Shown: piece by piece, positions 54,719-63,846 of the stretch
How the letters are laid out: each line of letters opens with the position of its first letter
Position numbering within the stretch: position 1 is the first letter of the stretch
The notes under the pieces: model-generated
Told to the model about the DNA's origin: nothing
What the model saw: only the letters and a program-made list of their open reading frames with translations
The model's database searches: none
Source: Haematobacter massiliensis
GTDB taxonomy: Bacteria > Pseudomonadota > Alphaproteobacteria > Rhodobacterales > Rhodobacteraceae
NCBI RefSeq assembly: GCF_000740795.1
Contig: NZ_JGYG01000002.1
Coordinates: 186,001 to 250,000, forward strand
Length of the DNA stretch: 64,000 nt
Reading direction: 5' to 3'
Translations under genes and position numbers: made by a program

Positions 54719-56083
54719 TCAGGCTCCAGAGGGAAACCCGCGCGCGCCGCGCCGGTTCATTTCCCCGTGGTCGTTACCCCGGTCCCCGCCACCCTCCATC
54801 CGCGTCAGGCGCACCGAACGGCGGCGCTGCGCCGAAGATGGAATCCGCATGCTTTCGCGGTATTTGGCGACGGTTCGCCGGGAAATGTCAACGCCGCGGC
54901 CGCGGAGAAGGTCGCACAGCACGGCGTCGGAAAGGGGGTTTTGGGGCGGTTCTGCGGCGATCAGACGCAGGAGATGCTGCCGGACGGCGGCGCTCGACAC
55001 CGATGGGTTTTCAGCGCCCTCGGTGGTGGAGAGCGCGCTCGAGAAGAACATGGAAAGCGGCAGCAACCGGCCTTCGAAGATCAGCGTCTTCGCGGTGATC
55101 GCCCGTCCGAGGGTAGAGGGGTGCAGCGCGAGTTCCTCCGCCAGCGCGCTCCGCGTCAGCGGCTTGAGCGCATCGGGGCCCGAAAGAAAGAAGTCGGCCT
55201 GCCTCGCAAGGATCGCCTGGCCGATTCGAAGCAGCGTCGCCTGCCGCCATTCGACCGCGGCGACCAGCGCCCGCGCCTGCGCAATCCGCGCCTCGACGCT
55301 TTCGCCCCCGCGAAGCGCCTGAAGAAGCCGAGCATCCAGTGACAGGGCGAATGGGCGCGCCCGCTCCACAAAGATGCCTCCATCGTCGCGGCGCAGGACG
55401 CGCAGGTCCGGCAGTGACAGCCCGGAAGCCGACAGGATCGCGTCCGCGACCGGAGCGTTGGGCAGGCCCCGCAAAAGCGCGCGGACCCGCTTCAAGAGGG
55501 CGGGGGACAGATCGGGCAGTGCGGGGAGGGCGCGTCGCTGACGAAGACTTCCCGCCGGTCGCGCGACAAGCGCGGCTATCCGATGCGCGGTCGGCTGGTC
55601 GATCCCGTCTTCCTCGAGCCGCGCCGCGAGAAATTCCGTGAAACTGCGGGAGCCGACGCCGGTCGGCTCACAGGTTTTCAGCGCGGTCACGGCGGCTTCG
55701 GCGAGGTCCGCGGATTGTCCGGCCGCTGCCAGCAGAGCGCTGGCCTCCCCCTCAAGATAGCCATCCGGTCCGACATGGGCGGCCAGCGTCAGGGCCGCAC
55801 GGGAGAGCGCCGCGGGCAGCGACTTCATGCGGATCTGCGCCGTCAAATCCTCCGTCAGCGGGCGCACTGCCGCCACCGTGCCGAGCGCCCGGTCATAGAG
55901 CGCGCCGCCGCTTTCCCGTCGGCGGGCGCGAAACCTCAGGAAAGGGTTCTCCGCCGCTTCCGCGGCCAGCGTCTCCATCAGCCCCGGAGTAGGCATCGCG
56001 AGCAGCCCGATCGACTGACGCAGTGCCGGCGTCAGCGCGAGCCGCTGCTGATGTTTCAGGCCGAGCCTGGGTGTCACGGCCAA
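54719..56083 (-). CDS. rpoN: RNA polymerase sigma-54 factor
   Basis: Sigma factor for enhancer-dependent promoters. Region I is recognisable at the N-terminus (LKHQQRLALTPALRQSIGLLAM), the core-binding region follows, and the RpoN box near the C-terminus reads SRRTVAKYRE, one change from the usual ARRTVAKYRE. About 44 residues follow that box, a longer tail than the short end typical of RpoN. The start is TTG at 56083 with GAGGGGG upstream, or GTG at 56077. Length 454. Sits between lptB and hpf. Confidence 0.9.
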   Translation of the reverse strand: MAVTPRLGLKHQQRLALTPALRQSIGLLAMPTPGLMETLAAEAAENPFLRFRARRRESGGALYDRALGTVAAVRPLTEDLTAQIRMKSLPAALSRAALTLAAHVGPDGYLEGEASALLAAAGQSADLAEAAVTALKTCEPTGVGSRSFTEFLAARLEEDGIDQPTAHRIAALVARPAGSLRQRRALPALPDLSPALLKRVRALLRGLPNAPVADAILSASGLSLPDLRVLRRDDGGIFVERARPFALSLDARLLQALRGGESVEARIAQARALVAAVEWRQATLLRIGQAILARQADFFLSGPDALKPLTRSALAEELALHPSTLGRAITAKTLIFEGRLLPLSMFFSSALSTTEGAENPSVSSAAVRQHLLRLIAAEPPQNPLSDAVLCDLLRGRGVDISRRTVAKYRESMRIPSSAQRRRSVRLTRMEGGGDRGNDHGEMNRRGARGFPSGA

Positions 56084-56093
56084 GTCTGCCCCC

Positions 56094-56858
56094 TCAACTG
56101 TAGGTGAAGGCCTCCCCGAGATAGACGCGTCGCACGTCGGGGTTGCTGACCACCTCTGCCGCCGTGCCGCTCATCAGCACGGTACCATCATGGAGGATAT
56201 AGGCCCGATCGACGATTTCCAGTGTCTCGCGCACGTTATGGTCGGTGATGAGGACGCCGATGCCCCGCGCGCTCAGATCCTTCACCAGATCGCGGATATC
56301 GGAGATGGAGATGGGATCGACCCCTGCGAAGGGTTCGTCGAGCAGCAGGTAGCGGGGATTGGCGGCGAGGCTCCGCGCGATCTCCACCCGACGCCGTTCC
56401 CCCCCCGACAGGGCCAGCGCGGGAGAATTGCGCAAGTGAGTGATGGAAAATTCCGAAAGCAGTTCCTCCAGCCGCTCACGGCGACGGTGACGGTGCTTCT
56501 CGGAGATCTCCAGAATGGCGAGGATATTGTCCTCCACCGACAGGCCGCGAAAGATCGACATCTCCTGCGGCAGATACCCGACGCCGAGCCGCGCGCGGCG
56601 ATACATCGGCAGGCCGGAGGCATCCTGCCCGTCGATGATGACCTCCCCCCCGTCGGCCATGACCAGACCTGCGATGGCATAGAAACAGGTCGTCTTGCCG
56701 GAGCCGTTCGGGCCCAGCAGCCCGACCACCTCGCCGCGGGCGAGATGAAGGGACACATCGCGGATGATCGTGCGCTTGCCGTAACTCTTGCGCAGGCCAC
56801 GCACGACAAGCCCGGTGGGCGCAGCCGGTTGCGGCGGGGTGGGGCGGGGCATCCGCAT
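56094..56858 (-). CDS. lptB: LPS export ABC transporter ATPase LptB
   Basis: Cytoplasmic ATPase driving LPS extraction by the LptB2FG complex. Walker A GPNGSGKTT, Q-loop LPQEMSIF, signature LSGGERRRVEIAR and Walker B YLLLDEPFAGVDP are visible; 254 residues with a proline-rich start. Its ATG overlaps the lptA stop (TGATG). The N-terminal 13 residues are an unusual proline-rich extension. Confidence 0.95.
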   Translation of the reverse strand: MRMPRPTPPQPAAPTGLVVRGLRKSYGKRTIIRDVSLHLARGEVVGLLGPNGSGKTTCFYAIAGLVMADGGEVIIDGQDASGLPMYRRARLGVGYLPQEMSIFRGLSVEDNILAILEISEKHRHRRRERLEELLSEFSITHLRNSPALALSGGERRRVEIARSLAANPRYLLLDEPFAGVDPISISDIRDLVKDLSARGIGVLITDHNVRETLEIVDRAYILHDGTVLMSGTAAEVVSNPDVRRVYLGEAFTYS

Positions 56859-57406
56859 CAGCGGTTGCCCCGACCGGACGAGGAACCCTGCGGGGTGCCG
56901 GACTGGATGACGGTCCGGACGCGCCCCTCCATCCGGCCCGTGCCGCTCTCCACATTGACGACGAGGCGCTGACCGGTGATCGTGCTGCCGCCCTGGGTGA
57001 CGACGACACTGCCGGTCATGACGATCTGATTCTGTGCCATCGTATAGACCGCCTCCGCCCCCTTCACGCCGAGGTCGCCGGAGGCGATGAGCACGTTGCC
57101 GGTTGCGTGGATGGTGGAAATACCGCTCTCCGACCCGTCTGTTCCCGCAGAATATGTCGCCTCCACCCGGTCGGCGCTCATCCGGGTCGCGCCCTGTATC
57201 ACCACCACATCGCCGGTAAACACGGCGGTGCCCTTGGCCTGATCCACCTCGAGCTGATTGGAGGTGATCTCCACCGGCTGGTCCGGATCCTGCTTCATCT
57301 CGTTGAACTGCAGCCCTACGCCCTGTGCGAGGACGGGCTGGTTCAGGAACGGCGCCAGCGGGAGGAGCAGTAACGCGCCGAGAGCCGCGCGCAGGGCAAG
57401 GGTCAT
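56858..57406 (-). CDS. lptA: LPS transport periplasmic protein LptA (OstA-like)
   Basis: Periplasmic bridge protein for LPS. Signal peptide with cleavage near VLAQG, then the OstA/LptA domain: QPVEITSNQLEVDQAKGTAVFTGDVVVIQG and alternating beta-strand patterns to the C-terminus. Length 182. Overlaps lptC by 4 nt and lptB by 1 nt. Confidence 0.9.
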   Translation of the reverse strand: MTLALRAALGALLLLPLAPFLNQPVLAQGVGLQFNEMKQDPDQPVEITSNQLEVDQAKGTAVFTGDVVVIQGATRMSADRVEATYSAGTDGSESGISTIHATGNVLIASGDLGVKGAEAVYTMAQNQIVMTGSVVVTQGGSTITGQRLVVNVESGTGRMEGRVRTVIQSGTPQGSSSGRGNR

Positions 57407-58071
57407 GGGGTCTTCCTCTCCTCGGGAGCCTTTGGCTGATACACTATCCGCACGCCTTCGGTGAAAACCAGCCGGTAGTTTTCGCCCCCGCCGTCCCCCC
57501 CGGTTTTCTGCCGGAAGACCTGCATCGCCCCGGCCTGCAGCGTGCCCAGCGGCCCACGACCGTCCACGGGACCGGCGGCGTCGAGCTGCCCCGCGTCAAG
57601 AAGCGCCGTGACCGTGGCGGCGTGCATCTCGTATCCGTCGGACCGATTGACATCCACGCCGCCGCTCAGCCGGAGCGTCTTGGCACCGGTGTCGACAACC
57701 CCCGCCGGTGCGGTCACGACAGTCTCCGCGCCGCTTGGTTCCTCCAGCCGCACGCGCACTTCCTCCGCTGTCGCATGGCCGGGATCCTCCCGGTCGGGTC
57801 GGGCGGTGTCGGCGGCGATGGTGACCATGGTGCCATCGGAGGTCACCCCGGCATAGGTCGGATTGGTGATCCGCTGATCCCGGATCAGTGCCTCGATATC
57901 CAGATTGGCCTCAGCAAAGGGAATCCCGGAATTCGGGTCGATCCGGTGAGAGATCAGAAAGATGGTCGACAGGATGCCGAGCGCCACGAGAGGCAGGATG
58001 ACCTTCGCCCAGGCGACGAAGCGGGAGTAGGTGATCCTGCGGGTCGCGCGGGCGGCGGCAGCCTCTGTCAT
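57403..58071 (-). CDS. lptC: LPS export inner-membrane protein LptC
   Basis: Single-pass inner-membrane anchor of the LPS bridge. One transmembrane helix at about residues 23-42 (ILPLVALGILSTIFLIS), then a periplasmic beta-jellyroll domain of the LptC type with NPTYAGVTSDGTMVTIAAD. Length 222. Lies between kdsD and lptA; start ATG at 58071. Confidence 0.87.
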   Translation of the reverse strand: MTEAAAARATRRITYSRFVAWAKVILPLVALGILSTIFLISHRIDPNSGIPFAEANLDIEALIRDQRITNPTYAGVTSDGTMVTIAADTARPDREDPGHATAEEVRVRLEEPSGAETVVTAPAGVVDTGAKTLRLSGGVDVNRSDGYEMHAATVTALLDAGQLDAAGPVDGRGPLGTLQAGAMQVFRQKTGGDGGGENYRLVFTEGVRIVYQPKAPEERKTP

Positions 58072-58075
58072 GGTC

Positions 58076-59038
58076 TCACACCACGCCCGCCCTGAGGCAG
58101 TCCTGAATGTGGATGAGGCCTACGGGGTTGCGGCTGCCCTCCGGCTCCACGACGAAGAGCACGGTGATGCGTCGGTCCTGCATCACGGCCAGTGCACGCT
58201 CCGCCAGCGCATCGGGGCCGATGGTGCGGGGGGCGGGGGTCATCACCTGCTCCGCCCGCCTGTCCAGAAGTCCGGCCATGTGGCGGCGCAGGTCTCCGTC
58301 GGTGATGATCCCGGCAAGGGTGCCGTCCGCCTCCGTCACGCCGGTGACGCCGAAGCCGAGCCGGCTCATCGTCAGAAGCGCATCCGACATGGGTGCGTCC
58401 CGCGGGACGAGCGGGAGATCGGTGTGCATGAGGTCGCGCACCTTGAGCAGTCGCGCGCCGAGTTTGCCGCCGGGATGAAAGACGCGGAAATTCTCCGCCG
58501 TGAAATGCCGGTGTTCCATCAGTGCGATGGCAAGGGCATCTCCCAGCGCCAGCGTCATCGTGGTGGAAGTGGTGGGCACCAGTCCTTCGCCGCCCGCCTC
58601 CGCCGCGGGAGGAAGCACGATCGCCACGTCGGATTGCCGCAGCAGCGTGGACTCCGCCCGGCTTGCCACCCCGATCAGCGGAATGTCGAAGCGGCGGGTA
58701 TGGGCAAGGATATCGGCGAGCTCCGGCGTCTCGCCGGAGTTGGACAGCACGAGCGCCACATCCTCCCGCGTGACCATGCCGAGGTCGCCGTGGCTGGCCT
58801 CTGCCGGGTGCACGAAATGCGCCGGCGTGCCGGTGGAGGCCAGAGTCGCGGCGATCTTTCGCGCAACATGGCCGGATTTCCCCATGCCGGAGACGATCAC
58901 CCGTCCGCGGGTGGCAAGGATCGTCTCCACCGCCTGCGCAAAGCTGCTGCCGAGCGTATCGGCCAGCAGAACCAGCGCCTCCGCTTCGCGCAGGATCACG
59001 CGGCGGCCTGTCTTTATGAAGGTCTCGGCCTCCGTCAT
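58076..59038 (-). CDS. kdsD: arabinose-5-phosphate isomerase KdsD
   Basis: Converts ribulose-5-phosphate to arabinose-5-phosphate for KDO synthesis. The 320-residue protein has an N-terminal SIS domain ([32 protein letters not shown]) and two C-terminal CBS domains. AGGAGG lies 5 nt before the ATG at 59038. Gene order kdsD-lptC-lptA-lptB links KDO synthesis to LPS export. Confidence 0.93.
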   Translation of the reverse strand: MTEAETFIKTGRRVILREAEALVLLADTLGSSFAQAVETILATRGRVIVSGMGKSGHVARKIAATLASTGTPAHFVHPAEASHGDLGMVTREDVALVLSNSGETPELADILAHTRRFDIPLIGVASRAESTLLRQSDVAIVLPPAAEAGGEGLVPTTSTTMTLALGDALAIALMEHRHFTAENFRVFHPGGKLGARLLKVRDLMHTDLPLVPRDAPMSDALLTMSRLGFGVTGVTEADGTLAGIITDGDLRRHMAGLLDRRAEQVMTPAPRTIGPDALAERALAVMQDRRITVLFVVEPEGSRNPVGLIHIQDCLRAGVV

Positions 59039-59054
59039 CTGTCCTCCTGCAAGG

Positions 59055-59666
59055 TCAATGCGAGAACAGGTCGGGCTCCGCCCATCCCTTCAGGTCGAGG
59101 ATGGCCCTGGTCGGCAGGAAGTCAAAGCAGGCCTGTGCCAGCTCCGTCCGATCCTCCCGCGCGAGCCGACGGTCCAGCTCTTCCCGCAGGCGGTGCAGGT
59201 AGAGCACGTCCGACGCCGCATATTCGAGCTGCGCTTGGGTCAGCGTTTCCGCGCCCCAGTCGGAGGTTTGCTGTTGCTTGGAAATGTCGACGCCCGCCAG
59301 CTCGCTCACCAGATACTTCAGCCCGTGCCGGTCGGTGAAGGTGCGGATGAGCTTGGAGGCGATCTTGGTGCAATACACCGGCGCCGTCAGCGTGCCGAAC
59401 GCATTGTAGAGCGCCGCAATGTCGAACCGTCCGAAATGGAAGAGCTTCAGCACGTCCGGATCGGCCAGCATGCGCTGCAGGTTCGGAGCACTGGTCTGCC
59501 CCTTGCCGATCTGCACCAGATGCGCCTCGCCATTCCCCGCAGACAGCTGAACGAGGCACAACCGATCCCGCCGGGGATCGAGGCCCATCGTCTCCGTATC
59601 GATGGCAACGACCGGACCGAGATCAACTCCGTCCGGCAGGTCACCTTGATGAAGATGGATCGCCAC
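59055..59666 (-). CDS. rnd: RNase D-type 3'-5' exonuclease
   Basis: A 203-residue protein comprising only the DEDDy exonuclease domain: VAIDTETMG (DxE), [13 protein letters not shown] and the C-terminal SDVLYLHRL with Tyr and Asp. RNase D normally also has HRDC domains; they are absent here, as is common in alphaproteobacteria. Role in tRNA 3'-end maturation is inferred. The GTG at 59666 has AAAGGTGA upstream. A tRNA-Leu gene ends 28 nt upstream on the same strand. Confidence 0.88.
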   Translation of the reverse strand: MAIHLHQGDLPDGVDLGPVVAIDTETMGLDPRRDRLCLVQLSAGNGEAHLVQIGKGQTSAPNLQRMLADPDVLKLFHFGRFDIAALYNAFGTLTAPVYCTKIASKLIRTFTDRHGLKYLVSELAGVDISKQQQTSDWGAETLTQAQLEYAASDVLYLHRLREELDRRLAREDRTELAQACFDFLPTRAILDLKGWAEPDLFSH

Positions 59667-59694
59667 GTTCTCACCTTTCCTCGCGGGGAGGGGG

Positions 59695-59779
59695 TGGTGC
59701 CCAGGAGAGGACTCGAACCTCCACGCCTTGCGGCACACGGACCTGAACCGTGCGCGTCTACCAATTCCGCCACCTGGGC
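59695..59779 (-). tRNA. tRNA-Leu (anticodon CAG)
   Basis: Cloverleaf readable on the minus strand: acceptor stem GCCCAGG/CCTGGGC, anticodon loop TTCAGGT with CAG, a long variable arm as expected for leucine tRNA, T-loop TTCGAGT, discriminator A and an encoded CCA. Length 85 with CCA. Anticodon CAG reads CUG, the main leucine codon in GC-rich genomes. Confidence 0.97.
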
Positions 59780-59951
59780 CGGTGTCGTGGAGGGCGATGT
59801 ATCGGGGGCGCAGGGGAGTGTCAACGGCCCTTGTGCGAAATTTTCGTCTCCCGTTCAGATTGCGCGGCGGTGCAGCATCAGCGGCGCGTTTGCGGCTTGT
59901 CCGGGGTGGCGCACGATAGTAATCAGGGACGAGACGATGTCGGAGGCAGTC

Positions 59952-60938
59952 ATGCAGAAGCTGGTCACGATCTATGGCGGTTCCGGGTTTGTCGGGCGCT
60001 ACATCGCGCGGCGGCTCGCGGCAGACGGCTGGCGCATCCGGGTGGCCGTGCGCCGCCCGAACGAGGCGCTGTTTCTGCGCTCCTACGGCTATGTGGGCCA
60101 GGTGGAGCCGGTGCTCTGCAATATCCGTGACAACGCTTCGGTGAAAGCGGCGATGGCCGGTGCCGAAGCCGTGGTCAACTGTGTCGGCATCCTGAACCGC
60201 GATGGCGCGAATACGTTCGACGCCGTGCAGGTTGAGGGCGCTGAGCGTATCGCGCGGCTTGCCACTGAAGGCGGCGTTGCCCGTCTTGTGCACATCTCCG
60301 CGCTTGGCGCCGGAGTGGGTGACAGCGACTATGCCCGGACCAAGGCAGAGGGCGAGGCGCGGGTGCTCGCGGCCTTTCCGAATGCGACGATCCTGCGTCC
60401 GTCGATCATCTTCGGCAATGAGGACATGTTCTTCAACCGCTTCGCTGCCATGTCCCGGCTTGGTCCGATCCTGCCGCTGGTCGGGGCGGAGACGCGCTTC
60501 CAGCCGGTCTATGTCGATGATGTGGCGCAGGCCGCCGCCATGGGTGTGACGGGCGCGGCGAAGCCCGGCATCTACGAACTCGGCGGGCCGGAAGCGGATA
60601 CGCTCCGTAATATCATGAAGAAGATGCTCGGTGAGATACATCGCCGTCGCGCCATCCTGAACATGCCGTTCTGGCTTGCGGGGATCGTTGGCGGGACGCT
60701 CGACTTCGGTCAGACCGTCACCGGCGGCCTGCTTGCCAACAATACGCTGACGCGGGATCAGGTCCGCAGTCTCCGCCATGACAACGTGGTGTCTGGCGAG
60801 ACGATGACCTTTGACGATCTCGGCATTACCCCGGTGCATTTCGAGGCGGTGCTTCCCGACTATCTGTGGCGCTACCGTCCGTCCGGCCAATACGACGCTA
60901 TCAAGAGCAGCGCCCGTAACCTGCGTAAGACGTCCTGA
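59952..60938 (+). CDS. complex I NDUFA9-like NAD(P)-binding protein
   Basis: A 328-residue atypical short-chain dehydrogenase. Nucleotide-binding motif [17 protein letters not shown] at the N-terminus, then [29 protein letters not shown] (quoted in part), as in NDUFA9-type proteins associated with respiratory complex I in alphaproteobacteria and mitochondria. It lacks a clear catalytic dehydrogenase tyrosine arrangement. ATG at 59952 preceded by GGAGG; a 5-residue longer start at 59937 is possible. Immediately upstream of uppP. Confidence 0.88.
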   Translation: MQKLVTIYGGSGFVGRYIARRLAADGWRIRVAVRRPNEALFLRSYGYVGQVEPVLCNIRDNASVKAAMAGAEAVVNCVGILNRDGANTFDAVQVEGAERIARLATEGGVARLVHISALGAGVGDSDYARTKAEGEARVLAAFPNATILRPSIIFGNEDMFFNRFAAMSRLGPILPLVGAETRFQPVYVDDVAQAAAMGVTGAAKPGIYELGGPEADTLRNIMKKMLGEIHRRRAILNMPFWLAGIVGGTLDFGQTVTGGLLANNTLTRDQVRSLRHDNVVSGETMTFDDLGITPVHFEAVLPDYLWRYRPSGQYDAIKSSARNLRKTS

Positions 60939-60982
60939 CCGCGGGAGGGCCACAACAAGGGCCGTGAAGGCCCGGAGGGACC

Positions 60983-61786
60983 GTGGAGCATAATACGATC
61001 GCCGCCCTGATTCTGGGCGTTCTCGAGGGGCTGACCGAGTTTATCCCCGTATCCTCGACCGGCCATCTCCTGCTTGCCGGCCATTTCCTGAATTTTCACT
61101 CCACAGGGCGCAGTTTCGAGGTGGTGATCCAGCTCGGCGCGATTCTGGCGCTCTTGTCGGTCTATGCCGGGCGGCTGTGGCAGCTGTTCAGTGCGGCCCC
61201 GCATGACGCCGGCGCCCGGCGCACCATCCTTTCGGTGCTCGTCGCCTTTCTGCCAGCTGCCGTCATCGGTGTTCTGGCGCATGGCTTCATCAAGGATGTG
61301 CTGTTCGAGACACCGATGCTGATCGCGATCATGCTGATCCTTGGCGGTTTCGTGCTCCTCTGGGTCGACCGGATGAAGGTTCCGGTGCGGTACGACGATG
61401 CAGAGCATCTGCCGGTGTATACCTCGCTGGCGATCGGGTTCTTCCAATGTCTCGCGATGATCCCGGGGGTCTCGCGCTCTGGCGCGACGATCGTCGGGGC
61501 CATGCTGCTCGGCACCTCCAAGCGCGCTGCGGCGGAGTTCTCCTTCTTCCTGTCGATGCCGACGATGATCGGCGCGGTGGCTTACGATCTCTTCAAGAAC
61601 CGCGATGTGCTCGATTCTGCGGCATGGAGCGAAATTGCCATCGGTTTTGTGGCGGCTTTCGTGTCGGCATTGATCGTGGTGCGATGGTTGCTCGGCTATG
61701 TGAGCAGGCGCGGTTATTCTTTGTTTGGATGGTGGCGAATCATCGTCGGTGCAGTGGCCTTGATCGCGCTTCTGATCTGGGGATAA
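60983..61786 (+). CDS. uppP: undecaprenyl-diphosphatase UppP (BacA)
   Basis: Membrane enzyme that recycles undecaprenyl pyrophosphate for peptidoglycan and LPS synthesis. The 267-residue protein has [15 protein letters not shown] and GVSRSGATI, the two UppP active-site motifs, and about eight membrane helices. Start GTG at 60983 with GGAGGGA upstream. Its relation to bacitracin tolerance is a family property, not evidence here. Confidence 0.95.
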   Translation: MEHNTIAALILGVLEGLTEFIPVSSTGHLLLAGHFLNFHSTGRSFEVVIQLGAILALLSVYAGRLWQLFSAAPHDAGARRTILSVLVAFLPAAVIGVLAHGFIKDVLFETPMLIAIMLILGGFVLLWVDRMKVPVRYDDAEHLPVYTSLAIGFFQCLAMIPGVSRSGATIVGAMLLGTSKRAAAEFSFFLSMPTMIGAVAYDLFKNRDVLDSAAWSEIAIGFVAAFVSALIVVRWLLGYVSRRGYSLFGWWRIIVGAVALIALLIWG

Positions 61787-61942
61787 CTGATAGGTATGCT
61801 TTACTGACCTATTTTTGGGACCGAAGATCAAAATAGTTTGGTCTGCGGGGAAGAAAAACGAAAATAGGTCAGCCATACTGACTTTTATATGATTGCGAGC
61901 GGTCATATAAGGCCCGAGCCAGGATTTCGTGAGGGCCCAGCT
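61787..61942 (+). promoter_or_regulatory. operator-like region upstream of gltD
   Basis: AT-rich gap of 156 nt. Contains a 12-bp perfect inverted repeat, CTGACCTATTTT (61804-61815) with AAAATAGGTCAG (61861-61872), 45 nt apart, and an 8-bp perfect inverted repeat TTATATGA (61885-61892) with TCATATAA (61903-61910) around a 10-nt spacer. The left arm also has ATAGGT and ACCTAT facing each other. This looks like a multi-site operator controlling gltD, or a terminator-antiterminator type leader. Confidence 0.6.
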
Positions 61943-63379
61943 ATGGCGAAGCAGCAGATGCTCCAGTTCGTGACCGTCGGCAAGGAAATGCCGTCGAAAC
62001 GTCCGCCCGAACTCCGGGCCAAGGACTTCCATGAGATTTACGGGGAGTTCTCGGACCCGAAGGCGGCGGAGCAATCAGGCCGCTGCTCGCAATGCGGCGT
62101 CCCCTATTGCCAGGCGCATTGCCCGCTCTCCAACAATATTCCCGACTGGCTCCGAATGACCGCAGAGGGGCGTCTGCAGGAGGCCTATGACCTCAGCCAG
62201 GCGACCAATACCTTCCCGGAGATCTGCGGCCGCATCTGCCCGCAGGATCGTCTGTGCGAAGGGAACTGCGTCATCGAACAGTCGGGCCACGGCACCGTCA
62301 CCATCGGCTCCGTGGAGAAATACATCACCGACACCGCCTGGGAACAGGGCTGGGTGAAGCCGATCCGTCCCGCCGTCGAGCGGGAGGAGAGCGTGGGCAT
62401 CGTCGGCGCCGGGCCTGCGGGGCTTGCTGCGGCGGATCGCCTGCGGCGCATGGGCTTCAAGGTCACGATCTATGATAAATACGACCGTGCGGGCGGGCTG
62501 ATGACCTATGGCATCCCCGGCTTCAAACTGGAGAAACCGGTCGTCATGCGGCGCTACGAGCAGCTTGTGGATGGCGGGGTTGAGTTCGTGATGAACTGCC
62601 GTATCGGCGATGCGATGGATTTCGCGGCGCTGCGCGGCAAGCATGACGCGCTGCTGATCGCCACCGGTGTTTACAAGGCGCGCGACATCAAGGCGCCCGG
62701 CGTGGGCCTCAAGGGAATCGTGCAGGCGCTGGACTATCTGACCGCGTCCAATCGTCAGTCCTTCGGTGACAGCGTGCCGGAGATCGAGTCGGGCGAGCTG
62801 AACGCCGATGGCAAGCGCGTTGTGGTGATCGGCGGCGGCGACACCGCGATGGACTGCGTGCGCACCGCGATCCGCCAAGGGGCTGTCAGCGTCAAATGCC
62901 TGTATCGCCGCGACCGCGCGAATATGCCCGGCTCCCAGCGGGAGACGCAGAATGCGGAGGAGGAGGGCGTCGAATTCGTCTGGCTCTCCGCTCCGAAGGG
63001 TTTCGTGGGTGAGGGTGCCGTCACCGGCGTCATGGTGCAGCGCATGCGCCTTGGCCCGCCGGATGCGACGGGGCGGCAGATGCCGGAACTCATCGAGGGC
63101 GCCGATTACGTCGAGGATGTCGATATCGTCATCACCGCGCTCGGCTTCGAGCCGGAGGAGATCCCGACGCTCTGGAACGTGCCGGATCTGGAAGTCACGC
63201 GCTGGGGAACGGTCAAGGCCGATTTCCGCACCCATGCCACCAACCTGCCCGGTGTCTATGCCGCGGGGGATATCGTGCGCGGGGCGAGCCTCGTCGTCTG
63301 GGCGATCCGTGACGGGCGGGAGGCGGCGGATTCCATCGCCGACTACCTCAGCCAGTCGGCACGGGTGGCCGCCGAATGA
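61943..63379 (+). CDS. gltD: glutamate synthase small subunit (NADPH)
   Basis: FAD and Fe-S enzyme subunit delivering electrons from NADPH for glutamate formation in ammonium assimilation. The 478-residue protein has cysteine clusters CSQCGVPYCQAHCP and CGRICPQDRLCEGNC, FAD motif GIVGAGPAGLAAADRLR, and NADPH motif VVVIGGGDTAMDC. ATG at 61943 with GAGGG upstream. It ends with an ATGA overlap to a GFA-family gene. Confidence 0.96.
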   Translation: MAKQQMLQFVTVGKEMPSKRPPELRAKDFHEIYGEFSDPKAAEQSGRCSQCGVPYCQAHCPLSNNIPDWLRMTAEGRLQEAYDLSQATNTFPEICGRICPQDRLCEGNCVIEQSGHGTVTIGSVEKYITDTAWEQGWVKPIRPAVEREESVGIVGAGPAGLAAADRLRRMGFKVTIYDKYDRAGGLMTYGIPGFKLEKPVVMRRYEQLVDGGVEFVMNCRIGDAMDFAALRGKHDALLIATGVYKARDIKAPGVGLKGIVQALDYLTASNRQSFGDSVPEIESGELNADGKRVVVIGGGDTAMDCVRTAIRQGAVSVKCLYRRDRANMPGSQRETQNAEEEGVEFVWLSAPKGFVGEGAVTGVMVQRMRLGPPDATGRQMPELIEGADYVEDVDIVITALGFEPEEIPTLWNVPDLEVTRWGTVKADFRTHATNLPGVYAAGDIVRGASLVVWAIRDGREAADSIADYLSQSARVAAE

Positions 63380-63843
63380 CCGCCGCTGCCGGAGCCGCCG
63401 CCATCGGCGGCGTGCGCACCGGGCGCTGTCTCTGCGGCGGCGTGCAGATCTCCATCCGCAACGCTCCAGCCACGCTCGGGGCCTGCCATTGCGAGAACTG
63501 CCGCCGCTGGACAGGATCGGCGCTCATCGCGCTGTCGGTGGCGCCTCAGGACATCGCCATCGTCGGATCCGACAGGATCACCGCCTACCGCTCCTCCGAC
63601 TGGGCGACGCGGTCGTTCTGTACGGTCTGCGGTTCGACCCTCTGGTACCGGCTCACCGTGCCTACGCCGGAGGCGGCGAGCTACGAGATCCCCGTCGGCC
63701 TGCTCGACAATCCGCATGGGCTCGCGCTGACCAGCGAGATCTACATTGACCGGAAGCCCGACGGCTACGTGCTCGCGGGCGCCACCAAGCAACAGACCGC
63801 CGCCGAGATCGAGGCGTTCATCCAAGCCTCCATGAAGGAGTGA
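63376..63843 (+). CDS. GFA family (glutathione-dependent formaldehyde-activating-like) protein
   Basis: A 155-residue zinc-binding Gfa/CENP-V-fold protein with CLCGGV, CHCENCRRW and FCTVCGSTLW motifs. The family includes S-(hydroxymethyl)glutathione synthase, but many members have other or unknown roles. It lies between gltD and gltB with a 4-nt overlap to gltD. A role tied to glutamate synthase is possible but unproven; it could be an unrelated insertion. Confidence 0.85.
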   Translation: MTAAAGAAAIGGVRTGRCLCGGVQISIRNAPATLGACHCENCRRWTGSALIALSVAPQDIAIVGSDRITAYRSSDWATRSFCTVCGSTLWYRLTVPTPEAASYEIPVGLLDNPHGLALTSEIYIDRKPDGYVLAGATKQQTAAEIEAFIQASMKE

Positions 63844-63846
63844 GCC

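Noticed and set aside
53670-55322. A plus-strand frame of about 550 codons across ptsN, hpf and rpoN.
   Set aside because: Mirror of minus-strand coding genes. No start signal or domain.
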